64,000 nt of DNA from Ignavibacteria bacterium (GTDB lineage Bacteria; Bacteroidota; Ignavibacteria; Ignavibacteriales; Ignavibacteriaceae). The stretch spans positions 1,783,001 to 1,847,000 of the forward strand of contig JAFLBV010000001.1 in assembly GCA_017302895.1 (NCBI GenBank), given 5' to 3'. Positions 1 to 8,866 of this stretch are shown piece by piece. Every line of letters begins with the position of its first letter. Positions within the stretch are counted from its first letter, which is position 1. The notes under the pieces were generated by a model. The model was not told where the DNA came from. It worked only from the letters and a program-made list of their open reading frames with translations, and ran no database searches. The position numbers and the translations under genes are program-made.

Positions 1-1
1 A

Positions 2-409
2 GTTCTCGACCCGAAAGGAATCACAAAAAACAGGATAACCTACATAATGCTTGATGGAGAATTGGGAATTCCAAAAGGCTACACTCTTACCGAAAAGATG
101 GTTAAAAATCTGAAGAAAATTTATTCATTTTATGCAGTTGATTCTAAAACAAAGACTCTTTCCGGAATGGCGCACGAAGCAAAAAAGGTACAGAAAGAAT
201 TTCCTGGTAAAACAGTCCTGTATGAGTATAAAGCAAAAGACAGCGGGTGCAACCCGGGCGCCAAGTGGTGTGTCCACGAGACTCTGATTACTACGAGACC
301 GCACAACCCGGCAAAATATGACCTCGAAAAGGATTATCAATTCTTCGATCCAACCCGTAAAGTAGTTACGGGTTATATGGGCGTCGTCAAAAACGGGAAG
401 TGGGAGTAA
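2..409 (+). CDS. hypothetical protein, 5' truncated by window edge
   Basis: The reading frame is open from base 2, so the gene begins to the left of the window; the first ATG (base 47) is preceded by in-frame coding-like codons and need not be the start. About 135 codons are visible. The protein is lysine-rich, with one close cysteine pair (GCNPGAKWC). I recognise no family. It ends 43 nt from the end of the convergent AlbA_2 gene. The frame and stop are clear; the function is unknown. Confidence 0.6.
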   Translation, partial: VLDPKGITKNRITYIMLDGELGIPKGYTLTEKMVKNLKKIYSFYAVDSKTKTLSGMAHEAKKVQKEFPGKTVLYEYKAKDSGCNPGAKWCVHETLITTRPHNPAKYDLEKDYQFFDPTRKVVTGYMGVVKNGKWE

Positions 410-451
410 AGGTATATTTTGGGAATATCTATTTCAAAAGACTGAATAAAA

Positions 452-1699
452 TCAGATGCTGCTGTTTGGATAGATTATTGTTGTCACAGATTCTTCGCCA
501 AATTCAAATTTTGGCGCAGGGCATCCTGCTTCAGACAGAGTTCTGATTATTGTTGGGATACCTTGACCCTCTGCCTGAGCAAGCTGCATTTTGTTAAAAA
601 AATATGCCAAAGTCTGATTTCTCCAAAATGGTGCAGAGCGTCCTTTTCTGAATTCGGTTTTGTCGATTTGTGATGGCAGTTTACCGGGTGAGAGGAACTC
701 AATTCGGTCATTAAAAATTGTAATTCTGACGGGTTGGTCAATCTCGTAATCACGGTGGACCATACAATTTACAACCGCCTCTTGGAGCGCTCTTTTAGGG
801 TACCGTTCAAGGTTGGGTTTCGAACTTTCCTTATTGAAGAAAGTGGCAGTCTCGTAACCAAGCAGGTCTATCAATTTTTTTGTTTGGGTAATGATATTGC
901 CGGTGATTTCGTGTCTTACTCCATAAGGTTCACTTCTGTCATTTCCTTTATATATCGATAGATATGCGAATGCACCGCTAAAAAATTTAAGAGGTTCATT
1001 AGAGAACAGTAACAATGAAAAATTTTTCGGAAACTCCTTTTGATTAATCCCTTCATAACCGAGCAAAGGTGGTATGTGAGCTGAAAAAGAGAGGGAAGCT
1101 GAAAGGTAGTCATCGATACTTTTTCTCTCATCCCATAGCTTCATTTCCTGAAGATAACTCCTGAGAGTAATCAAATCGATATCATTTACTGAAGCAGATT
1201 TATTGAGTTGCTTGTCCCATGATGGCATTACGCCCTTGGAACGAAAAAGATCCAACATCAGCCCGTTGCGGGCTTCGCGGGTTTGTCTTCCGATCCTGAT
1301 GTAATACACAGTCTCTCCGGTTCGCACACTTCTGAACGAGTGGGCTTTCTCACTGGCAGCGATAATAAAAACCAGAATTCTTTTTCCTGAACCGACCTGA
1401 ATTTCTTCAGTCACAGGAACGAGGGGAGGGGAAACTCTTTCCCTAAGCAGGGTCAATGTTTTACCCTCAATTTCTTTCAGGCGGTTTGAATCCAGTCCCT
1501 TCAAATCAATTTTCTGAAAACCATATTCATCCCTGGTCTCTGCTGCACCACAAATAATGTAGCCACCGCCGAGATTGGAATAATCGTTCGCAAATGCAAC
1601 AGCGGTTTTAACCACATCCTCGATGTCTGCAACATTCTCTTTCCATTCAACTCGTTCACTCTCTCTTTTGGAGAGTTCATCAAGATCAATAATGCTCAT
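452..1699 (-). CDS. AlbA_2-domain putative transcriptional regulator with HATPase-like C-terminus
   Basis: 415 residues. The N-terminus carries the AlbA_2 (Schlafen-like) signature: an ESERVEWKEN stretch near residue 13, followed by a glycine-rich GGGYIICG turn and the IRIGRQTREA segment near residue 135. The C-terminal third has an N-box-like EAVVNCMVHRDYE and a later SPGKLP turn, as in the GHKL-type ATPase fold of the RecG-related AlbA_2 proteins. Family members are usually annotated as divergent AAA-4 or transcriptional regulators; their biochemical role is poorly known. It stands alone on the minus strand, convergent with the preceding gene. The ATG start is followed directly by the family N-terminus. 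Confidence 0.75.
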   Translation of the reverse strand: MSIIDLDELSKRESERVEWKENVADIEDVVKTAVAFANDYSNLGGGYIICGAAETRDEYGFQKIDLKGLDSNRLKEIEGKTLTLLRERVSPPLVPVTEEIQVGSGKRILVFIIAASEKAHSFRSVRTGETVYYIRIGRQTREARNGLMLDLFRSKGVMPSWDKQLNKSASVNDIDLITLRSYLQEMKLWDERKSIDDYLSASLSFSAHIPPLLGYEGINQKEFPKNFSLLLFSNEPLKFFSGAFAYLSIYKGNDRSEPYGVRHEITGNIITQTKKLIDLLGYETATFFNKESSKPNLERYPKRALQEAVVNCMVHRDYEIDQPVRITIFNDRIEFLSPGKLPSQIDKTEFRKGRSAPFWRNQTLAYFFNKMQLAQAEGQGIPTIIRTLSEAGCPAPKFEFGEESVTTIIYPNSSI

Positions 1700-1874
1700 A
1701 TGGTTTTCAGCCGGGGAAATTTTATAAAAAATTCAAGATTCTAATGCGAATATAATATAAAATAAAGCCTGATTTGTAATTATCAATTTCAACCCTTTAG
1801 CTATAAAAATGATGGTTAATACAATATTGCAGGAAGAACTTCCCGTAAGAATTTATAACCAACTCAATTTGATC

Positions 1875-2936
1875 CTAAATCCCAAAAATCAAACTTCCAC
1901 CGAGACAGTAACCACCCTGATAGAAGACCGCGAACTGTCCCGGGGCAATACCTTTGTCGGGCTTTTCTATCTTAACGATTGCGGAAATTTCACTGTCAAA
2001 GTCGAGAGTACAATTGTAGAAGTTGGGACCGTGTCTTACCTTTACCTTCAGACCCTCCATCGATTCGGGTGGTTTTCCTGCAAACCAGTTGAAATTGGTT
2101 ACGCGGAATTTGTCTCTTTCGCGGTCAATTGATTCATCTTCTCTCGATATGTAGAGAATATTGTTCGGGATATCTTTCTGAACGACAAACCATGGACCTC
2201 CGCTCAAACCAAGTCCCGAACGCTGTCCGATAGTGTAAAAGTAATAGCCACTGTGCTTTCCCATCGTTTTTCCGGTATCGATATCAATCATATCACCGGG
2301 CATTTCACCAAGATGATACTTTATAAAATCCTTAAATTTTATTTGACCGAGAAAGCAGATCCCCTGACTGTCCTTTTTATTTTGAGTCGGGAGATCATAT
2401 CGGGCGGCAACACTTCTGACTTCACTTTTCTTCAGTGAACTTAATGGAAACAGAGCCCTTGAGAGCTGAGTTTGGTTCAAATAGGAAAGAAAATAGGTCT
2501 GATCTTTAACCGGGTCAGGGGTGATTTTCAATAGAAATCTCCCGTCAACTTCTTCGACACCGGCATAATGTCCGGTTGCTACTTTTTCGTAGGAATCATC
2601 AATCTTGTCAAAAAACTTCCCAAATTTTATCAGGCTGTTGCAAAAGATATCGGGATTTGGAGTTCTGCCGTCTTTAATTTCATCTATTGTGTAAGAAACC
2701 ACTGCATCCCAATACTCATTCTGCATGGTCCTTACTTCGAAAGGGATACCGAGTTTTTTTGTTACCCCTTCGCAATATTCGATGTCCTCTTCCCACGGGC
2801 AGTCGCCCAAAGAAGTGAATTCATCCTGAAGCCAGATTTTGAGATAAAAAGCGGTTACATCTTGTCCCTGTTCTTTAAGAAGAGCCAACGCAACAGAACT
2901 GTCGACACCACCCGAGAGTAAAAGAGCTGTTTTCAT
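1875..2936 (-). CDS. mnmA: tRNA-specific 2-thiouridylase MnmA
   Basis: 353 residues, full length for the family. MnmA thiolates U34 of tRNA-Lys, tRNA-Glu and tRNA-Gln, using ATP to adenylate the base and a persulfide as sulfur donor. The PP-loop SGGVDS lies at residues 8-13. The two conserved catalytic cysteines are in the DIFCNS and GICFLG contexts, followed by the C-terminal beta-barrel (GQRSGLGLSGGPWFV region). The start at ATG 2936 puts the PP-loop in its usual place. It is divergent from metF, with about 205 nt of AT-rich DNA between them. Confidence 0.95.
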   Translation of the reverse strand: MKTALLLSGGVDSSVALALLKEQGQDVTAFYLKIWLQDEFTSLGDCPWEEDIEYCEGVTKKLGIPFEVRTMQNEYWDAVVSYTIDEIKDGRTPNPDIFCNSLIKFGKFFDKIDDSYEKVATGHYAGVEEVDGRFLLKITPDPVKDQTYFLSYLNQTQLSRALFPLSSLKKSEVRSVAARYDLPTQNKKDSQGICFLGQIKFKDFIKYHLGEMPGDMIDIDTGKTMGKHSGYYFYTIGQRSGLGLSGGPWFVVQKDIPNNILYISREDESIDRERDKFRVTNFNWFAGKPPESMEGLKVKVRHGPNFYNCTLDFDSEISAIVKIEKPDKGIAPGQFAVFYQGGYCLGGSLIFGI

Positions 2937-3141
2937 GTATAAATTTTCCGGGGAATGAAAGAATCAGGAATCAATGAGTCCAATTTAGAAGGTAATAAGT
3001 TCATTTTTAAGTTTTGTTTATATTGAGTCCGTTAAATAAAAAAATGATGGAAAACGGATAATTTTTCATAATTATAGTTTAAATTTACGGATTCGTTTTA
3101 AGTTATTATAATCACAATAAATCAAACAGTGCTGAGATTAG

Positions 3142-4092
3142 ATGAAAGTTACAGAAGTTCTTGCCAACGCTAAAGATACATTAATCAGTTTTGAGATAAT
3201 TCCACCAAAAAGAGGTGGCGAAATCGACAGCCTTCTTCACACAATAGAGAGTATTGCCCGTTATAAACCTCCCTTTATCGATATAACAAGCCATGCGGCC
3301 GAAATCGTTTATGAAGAGACTCCAAAAGGAATCAGAAAAAAAGTTATCCGCAAACGCCCCGGAACTTTGGGGATTTGCGCTCTTATTCAAAACAAGTACA
3401 GAATTGAAGCTGTTCCCCACATCCTGTGTAAAAACTTCACAAAGGAAGAAACAGAGGATTTTCTTATTGAACTCGGTTATCTCGGAGTGAATAATGTTCT
3501 CGCAATTCAGGGTGATGACAAAGGATTTGAAAAAGAGATTTCAAGCGGCAGAACAACAAACAAATATGCAATTGATCTGGTTAAACAGGTCGCCGATATG
3601 AACAAGGGGATCTATCTTGAAGAGGAACTTCTGGATGCAAAACCATCCAATTTTTGTATCGGAGTTTCAGGATATCCTGAAAAACATTACGAGGCTCCCA
3701 ACTTGAAGACAGATCTGCTTTTCACAAAGCAAAAAATAGAGGCCGGTGCCGATTACATTGTCACTCAGATGTTTTTTGACAATAATGCATTTTTCAACTA
3801 TCGCGAGAAAGCGGCTGAAATCGGGATTACCGCTCCAATACTGCCGGGATTAAAGATACTGACTTCAAAATCGCATTTAAAGAACATTCCAAAGAACTTT
3901 TACATCAACATTCCCGAGGAACTTTCGGGTGAAATAATGGAAGCAAAACCTGAGCATGTGATGGAAGTGGGAGTAAACTGGGCAGTGAAACAAGCCGAAG
4001 ACCTCATCAATTCGGGTGTACCGTGTCTGCACTTCTACATAATGCAGAACCCGAAACCGGTGAACATGCTGATGGAAAAACTTAAAATTTAA
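3142..4092 (+). CDS. metF: methylenetetrahydrofolate reductase
   Basis: 316 residues, the usual length of bacterial MetF. It reduces 5,10-methylene-THF to 5-methyl-THF with FAD, feeding methionine synthesis. Family motifs seen: the N-terminal SFEIIPPKRGG stretch with the catalytic glutamate, ITSHAAE, the NVLAIQGDDKG segment of the FAD/folate barrel, and GADYIVTQMFFDN. The ATG start fits the family. It leads a plus-strand run with the oxidoreductase and aldolase genes behind it. Confidence 0.95.
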   Translation: MKVTEVLANAKDTLISFEIIPPKRGGEIDSLLHTIESIARYKPPFIDITSHAAEIVYEETPKGIRKKVIRKRPGTLGICALIQNKYRIEAVPHILCKNFTKEETEDFLIELGYLGVNNVLAIQGDDKGFEKEISSGRTTNKYAIDLVKQVADMNKGIYLEEELLDAKPSNFCIGVSGYPEKHYEAPNLKTDLLFTKQKIEAGADYIVTQMFFDNNAFFNYREKAAEIGITAPILPGLKILTSKSHLKNIPKNFYINIPEELSGEIMEAKPEHVMEVGVNWAVKQAEDLINSGVPCLHFYIMQNPKPVNMLMEKLKI

Positions 4093-4120
4093 TGAGACTT
4101 TTTCTCTAAAGGTGAAAAAA

Positions 4121-5119
4121 ATGCTTAATATAGCTTCCTCGATTAAAAGACAAAAAATGATGTGGGGCATCGCGGGTCTGGGAAATTTCGCAGAATCGGG
4201 GTTTATGCCGGCTTTCAATCTTTTGAGGAGGGCAAAACTTCATTCGGTCTATAGTGGAGACATCCACCGGGCTAAATCATTTGCCGATAAATTTGGTGCC
4301 GCTAACCATTTTGATAATTTTGATGCTTTTCTTGCATCAGGAATAGACGCGGTTTACATAGCCGGCGCCAACTCGACTCACTTTTTGCAGGCAAAAAAGG
4401 CTCTGCTTGCCGGAATATTTGTGTTGTGCGAAAAGCCTATAACGAATACCGCTGAAGAGGCTGCTGAATTGCACAAACTCGCTCAGGAAGCAGGCAGAAT
4501 CTTTACCATCAACTATACCTATAGATACCACCCCTTCATAGTTAAAGCAAAAGACCTGCTGGATAATCATAAACTTGGTAGAATCTTAAACATTCAGGCA
4601 GATTTTAATGTCGACCTTGTACCCGGTTCAAATTTCAGGTATGAGCGAGCACTGGCAGGTGGAGGTGCACTTCGAGACCTTGGGACCCACATGATAGACA
4701 CATTCCGGTATTTACTGGGAGATATATCGGAAATATCCGGATATCTCGATAATCTTGTTTATAAAGCCGATGTGGAAGATTTTGCCACTGCTGTCGTAAA
4801 ATTCGAAAACGGCAGTTATGGCAATTTTACCGTTTCTTATGCAGCAAAAAAAGGGATAAATTCCCTTAAAATTACCGGTCACAAGGGCTCTGTTCGTATA
4901 GACAATCTGATCGGGATGCGCTACAGTTCTTCAAAACTGACCATAAGTCTGGATGGAGAGGCTCAGAAAGTCTTCCGTAAGAGAGCGAATAAACTTTACC
5001 GGCTTTTGCGTGATGTTAATACATCCTTTCTGAAAAAAGTTCAACCGCCGATTACCTCCCTTGACGGGCTTGCGAATATGCAGCTCATGGAGGCTCTGGA
5101 AAGAAAATGCAAGAAGTAG
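4121..5119 (+). CDS. Gfo/Idh/MocA family NAD(P)-dependent oxidoreductase
   Basis: About 332 residues. The N-terminal Rossmann fold has GIAGLGNFAESG at residues 16-27, then the CEKP motif carrying the catalytic lysine. The alpha/beta C-terminal domain includes GGGALRDLGTHMID, typical of sugar or inositol dehydrogenases; the substrate is not predictable. An in-frame GTG at 4112 overlaps the purine-rich AAAGGTG ribosome-binding site, so the ATG at 4121 is preferred. It starts 28 nt after metF, and its last 13 nt overlap the aldolase gene, implying co-translation. Confidence 0.88.
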   Translation: MLNIASSIKRQKMMWGIAGLGNFAESGFMPAFNLLRRAKLHSVYSGDIHRAKSFADKFGAANHFDNFDAFLASGIDAVYIAGANSTHFLQAKKALLAGIFVLCEKPITNTAEEAAELHKLAQEAGRIFTINYTYRYHPFIVKAKDLLDNHKLGRILNIQADFNVDLVPGSNFRYERALAGGGALRDLGTHMIDTFRYLLGDISEISGYLDNLVYKADVEDFATAVVKFENGSYGNFTVSYAAKKGINSLKITGHKGSVRIDNLIGMRYSSSKLTISLDGEAQKVFRKRANKLYRLLRDVNTSFLKKVQPPITSLDGLANMQLMEALERKCKK

Positions 5120-5763
5120 AAGAACTTCTTCGATACTCAAAATTGTCCTGGGAGAGGGGTTTTCTTGCTGCAACTGACGGGAATCTGTCTGTCAGACTTG
5201 CGAATGGAAACATCCTGATAACAGGTTCTTCTGTTTGCAAAGGCGAGATAACTGCGAGCGATTTTGTGGAAATTGACCCGAACGGAAATAAAGTTTCGGG
5301 AGTCAGAAAAGTCAGCACAGAATATAAACTTCATCTCCACATTTATAAAAACAGAACTGATGTAAATGCAGTAGTTCATACGCATCCCGTCTCTGCACTT
5401 GTTTGTGCTTCTTCAAATATTTCACTGGATAAACCTCTGTTTCCTGAGGTAATACTCACACTCGGGCGTATCCCGACCTGCAGATATGCTGCACCTTCAA
5501 CAGACGGACTTCACCATTCTCTCGATCCTTATCTCGAATATGCAACGGTTTTTCTACTTGAAAATCATGGAGCAGTTGCAACGGGCAGGAATCTCAAAGA
5601 AGCATTTTACAGAACTGACAAACTGGAACATACTGCCAGGGTAGTGCTTGAGGCAGCAAAAACAGGGGGAATAAAACCTCTGCTTAGGCATCAAATTGAT
5701 GAATTGTATGCAATTGCGGGAAAAAGCTACGGCATTAGTTTACATCAAAAAAACAGATTTTAG
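5107..5763 (+). CDS. class II aldolase/adducin family protein, FucA-like
   Basis: 218 residues. Residues E72, H91, H93 and H154 line up with the zinc ligands and catalytic glutamate of L-fuculose-1-phosphate aldolase (TEYKLH, HTHP, ENHGAV contexts). ATDGNLSVR and ITGSSV match the phosphate-binding loops. It probably cleaves or epimerises a sugar phosphate in the cytoplasm; MtnB-type dehydratase activity cannot be excluded because the family is broad. The 13-nt overlap with the upstream oxidoreductase gene suggests the two act in one sugar or cofactor pathway. Confidence 0.85.
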   Translation: MQEVEELLRYSKLSWERGFLAATDGNLSVRLANGNILITGSSVCKGEITASDFVEIDPNGNKVSGVRKVSTEYKLHLHIYKNRTDVNAVVHTHPVSALVCASSNISLDKPLFPEVILTLGRIPTCRYAAPSTDGLHHSLDPYLEYATVFLLENHGAVATGRNLKEAFYRTDKLEHTARVVLEAAKTGGIKPLLRHQIDELYAIAGKSYGISLHQKNRF

Positions 5764-5863
5764 GAAAAGTGACACACTTCGAATCATCACATGGGACCGG
5801 GAAATACAGATACCTGACGGTTTTTCACTTTTCTTCTTGTTACCCCTATAATTTGGAAAATTA

Positions 5864-6868
5864 ATGAAGACAAAAAACGAAACAAAAGTGGTTTTACTCG
5901 CCGGTGGGGCATCTTCCGAGAGGGAAGTCTCGAAAAGTTCATCCTCCGGCATCTACAAAGCTCTCCTCGCAAATGGTTATAAAGTAACAGTTATTGATCC
6001 GGCTCTCGGAGTCAACCAGCACAATGAAGCAGAAAAGTACTTTTTACCCGATGATGGCAGGCAGGTATCTTTCCTGAATTATATCCCTTCTGTCAGTTTG
6101 CCGGTTTTTGATGATGCAGATCTTGTTTTTATCGGTCTTCATGGCAGGTGGGGTGAAGACGGACAAATACAGTCACTGCTTCAATTAAGAGGACTAAAAT
6201 ATACAGGTCCCGGTGTGCTTTCCTGCGCTCTGGCAATGAACAAAGGGAAGGCAAAAATAATTTTCAATAACAGTGGTGTAATCGTTCCAAAAGGTTTTAA
6301 TGTTTTCAGGGAGAGTTTTGATTACAAAATTGACAAGGACTGGGTAATCAAAGATTTCGGTTTCCCCGTTATTGTCAAACCAAACGATGAAGGATCCACC
6401 TTCGGGTTAACACTAGTTGAAAAAGAGGATCAACTTGAAGAGGCCTTCAGATTCGCTTTTCAATATTCTGAAAATGTACTGATAGAGGAGTATATCCCCG
6501 GGAGGGAGCTCACAGTCGGGGTCCTTGACGGAGTCGCACTTCCTGTTCTGGAGATCAGACCAAAGCATGGTCTCTACGATTACGAGTGTAAGTACACATC
6601 CGGAATGAGTGAATATCTTGTTCCTGCACCGATTGATGATGATCTCGCTGCATTTATCCAGGAACAAACACTTCTTGCCTACCATTCAATCGGATGTAAA
6701 GGATATGCGAGAGTCGATTTTCGGCTCTCTCCTGAAAACAAACCATTCTGTCTGGAGGTCAATTCACTCCCTGGAATGACGGCAACAAGTCTCCTCCCCA
6801 AGATGGCAAAGGAAAAAGGGATCAGCTACGAAGAACTGGTTGACAAAATTGTAAGGATTTCCCTCTGA
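5864..6868 (+). CDS. ddl: D-alanine--D-alanine ligase
   Basis: 334 residues, normal length. It joins two D-alanines with ATP for peptidoglycan synthesis. Visible motifs: LLAGGASSEREVS at the N-terminus (the usual EHEVS histidine is arginine here), GLHGRWGEDG, the ATP-grasp VIVKPNDEGSTFG, and the metal-binding CLEVNSLPGMT near the C-terminus. It begins 100 nt after the aldolase gene. Its TGA overlaps the next ATG by one base (TGATG), so the septum protein is translationally coupled to it. Confidence 0.95.
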   Translation: MKTKNETKVVLLAGGASSEREVSKSSSSGIYKALLANGYKVTVIDPALGVNQHNEAEKYFLPDDGRQVSFLNYIPSVSLPVFDDADLVFIGLHGRWGEDGQIQSLLQLRGLKYTGPGVLSCALAMNKGKAKIIFNNSGVIVPKGFNVFRESFDYKIDKDWVIKDFGFPVIVKPNDEGSTFGLTLVEKEDQLEEAFRFAFQYSENVLIEEYIPGRELTVGVLDGVALPVLEIRPKHGLYDYECKYTSGMSEYLVPAPIDDDLAAFIQEQTLLAYHSIGCKGYARVDFRLSPENKPFCLEVNSLPGMTATSLLPKMAKEKGISYEELVDKIVRISL

Positions 6869-7161
6869 TGACGGATAAGAAGAAGCCACGGTTGTTTCTC
6901 TGGTTTTCGGTTTTGATAGTCGGATTGATTGCTACCTATATCATTTTCAATGCCAATGGTTTCTTCAGGCACAGTGAATTGAAACAACAGATTAAAGACC
7001 TTGGGATGGAGCTTGACACTCTTCGCCGTCAGAATAAAGGGCTTCGGGATCAAATCGATTCGCTGCAAAAGCAGTATGATGCCAAAATTGAGCAAGTGGC
7101 AAGAGAAAAGCACAACATGAAAAAAGAGAATGAAAAAGTCATCAAGGTTGAGAAAAAATGA
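6868..7161 (+). CDS. DivIC/FtsL-like septum formation initiator protein
   Basis: 97 residues: a short basic cytoplasmic tail, one membrane span (about residues 10-28, LFLWFSVLIVGLIATYIIF), then a long coiled coil to the C-terminus. This is the layout of FtsB/DivIC/FtsL division proteins, which bridge early and late divisome parts. Identification rests on topology and on its position after ddl rather than on a strict motif. It overlaps ddl by 1 nt and rarA by 4 nt (ATGA). Confidence 0.7.
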   Translation: MTDKKKPRLFLWFSVLIVGLIATYIIFNANGFFRHSELKQQIKDLGMELDTLRRQNKGLRDQIDSLQKQYDAKIEQVAREKHNMKKENEKVIKVEKK

Positions 7162-8453
7162 CTCTGAATGAAAGTTTTGTTCCTCTCGCCGAAAGATGCA
7201 GACCTCTCAAACTTGACGATTTTAAGGGGCAGGAACACCTCCTTGCAAAAGGAAAACCCCTGCGTAATATGATTGAGTCGGGGTTTATTTCCTCCTTTCT
7301 CCTGTGGGGTCCACCCGGTACGGGCAAAACAACCATAGCCAAGATTATTGCACATTCCACGGGTTCTAAATTTCATCAAATTAATGCTGTTTCTTCAGGC
7401 GTCAAGGAAGTAAGAGAGATTATTGCCAAGGCTCTCGAAGAAAAAACAAAAGGATTTAAGACAATTCTTTTTATCGATGAAATCCACAGGTTCAACAAAG
7501 GGCAGCAGGATGCGTTGCTCGGTTCTGTGGAACAGGGAACAATCACTCTTATTGGCGCCACTACCGAAAATCCTTCCTTTGAAGTAATCCCGGCTCTAAG
7601 ATCGAGGATGAGAATTTTCAAACTGAATGAGCTTGCGGAGCAGGACATTACGGGGATAATAAAGGGGGCTTTGACGAATGACCCGGTACTCTCGATGGCA
7701 AAAGTCGATTTTGATGATATTGCATTCGACTATCTTTACCTTGTTTCAGGAGGTGATGCCCGGTCTGCTTTGAATATCGTTGAAGCGATTGTGTTGTCGA
7801 GTCCTGAAGCTGCGAAAGTAACGATTAGTCAGGCGGAAATTGAAAATGTCATCCAGAAAAAGAATATTATTTACGATAAAGCCGGTGAAGAACATTATAA
7901 CATCATCTCTGCATTCATAAAAAGTATCAGAGGAAGTGATCCCGATGCGGCCGTTTACTGGATGGCAAGAATGCTTGCCGGAGGTGAGGACCCGCTTTTT
8001 ATCGCAAGAAGAATGATAATCCTGGCATCTGAAGATATCGGAAACGCCTCGCCCAATGCCCTTTTACTCGCTGAGGCAACTTTTTCTGCTGTTGATAAAA
8101 TCGGGATGCCCGAGGCACGGATAATTCTGTCTCAATGTGCCACTTACCTTGCATCTTCTCCTAAAAGTAATGCATCTTATCAGGCTATCGACAAGGCACT
8201 CGCAGATGTTGAGAAGGAACCACTCCATGCAGTTCCACTTCATCTTCGGAATGCGCCCACCGGTTACATGAAAAATATTGGTTACGGCACAAACTACCGA
8301 TATCCACACAGCTATCCCGGTCATTTTTTGCAGGAGGAATACCTTCCGAAAGAATTGAAGGGAAGGCAGTATTATCTTCCTTCTGAAAACGGCAGTGAAA
8401 AAAGCATTAAGGAGAGACTTGCAGCCATTTGGAAGGGTTTCAAGAAATATTAG
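7158..8453 (+). CDS. rarA: replication-associated recombination protein A (RarA/MgsA AAA+ ATPase)
   Basis: 431 residues. AAA+ clamp-loader-like ATPase acting at stalled replication forks. Walker A is GPPGTGKTT near residue 52, Walker B LFIDEIHRFNKGQQDAL, sensor 1 GATTENPSF, and the C-terminal MgsA domain contains GGEDPLFIARRMI and GYGTNYRYPHSYPG. Length and motif order are those of the family. Translation is coupled to the DivIC-like gene by a 4-nt overlap. Confidence 0.95.
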   Translation: MTLNESFVPLAERCRPLKLDDFKGQEHLLAKGKPLRNMIESGFISSFLLWGPPGTGKTTIAKIIAHSTGSKFHQINAVSSGVKEVREIIAKALEEKTKGFKTILFIDEIHRFNKGQQDALLGSVEQGTITLIGATTENPSFEVIPALRSRMRIFKLNELAEQDITGIIKGALTNDPVLSMAKVDFDDIAFDYLYLVSGGDARSALNIVEAIVLSSPEAAKVTISQAEIENVIQKKNIIYDKAGEEHYNIISAFIKSIRGSDPDAAVYWMARMLAGGEDPLFIARRMIILASEDIGNASPNALLLAEATFSAVDKIGMPEARIILSQCATYLASSPKSNASYQAIDKALADVEKEPLHAVPLHLRNAPTGYMKNIGYGTNYRYPHSYPGHFLQEEYLPKELKGRQYYLPSENGSEKSIKERLAAIWKGFKKY

Positions 8454-8497
8454 GGGTTATTTTTTACTTTAAACTATTAACTTATTAAAGTTTTGCG

Positions 8498-8842
8498 ATG
8501 AACATTATTATAATTGGTACAAAAAAATGTCGTGAGACACAAAAGGCTGAAAGATATTTTAAGGAAAGACGGGTACCTTTTCATTTTAGAGATTTGAACG
8601 AAAAAGGACTTGCAAAAGGAGAACTGGAAAACATCACAGCAGTTCTCGATATCGATGAAGTGTTTGATGAAAATTCCGACCGTTACAAAAAGCTAAACAT
8701 GCAGTATATGGTCTTCGATAAGTTTACAAAATTATTGGATGATTCTCTTCTCCTAAAAACTCCGGTCGTAAGGAACGGTAAAAAATGCACCGTCGGCTAC
8801 GAACCGGAAACCTGGAAAAAGTGGATCGAAGAAAGCAAGTAA
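8498..8842 (+). CDS. ArsC/Spx-family thioredoxin-fold protein
   Basis: 114 residues, typical ArsC/Spx length. The thioredoxin-fold N-terminus IIIIGTKKCRETQKAERYF has a single cysteine at residue 11 in the place of the catalytic cysteine of glutaredoxin-type arsenate reductases; LLKTPVVRNGKK holds the family cis-proline. The conserved ArsC arginine is not obvious, so true arsenate reductase activity is uncertain and it may be a YffB/Spx-like protein. It lies 45 nt after rarA and 25 nt before the GlmU-like gene. Confidence 0.8.
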   Translation: MNIIIIGTKKCRETQKAERYFKERRVPFHFRDLNEKGLAKGELENITAVLDIDEVFDENSDRYKKLNMQYMVFDKFTKLLDDSLLLKTPVVRNGKKCTVGYEPETWKKWIEESK

Positions 8843-8866
8843 TTAATAAAAAATCCGGAGTGTAAA

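Noticed and set aside
1809..2132. Plus-strand reading frame of 107 codons opposite mnmA.
   Set aside because: Lies antisense to a clear full-length MnmA and has no family motif; a shadow of the real gene.
5764..5833. 9-bp inverted repeat GAAAAGTGA / TCACTTTTC between the aldolase and ddl genes as a terminator.
   Set aside because: The loop is about 52 nt and there is no T-run after the right arm; too weak to call.
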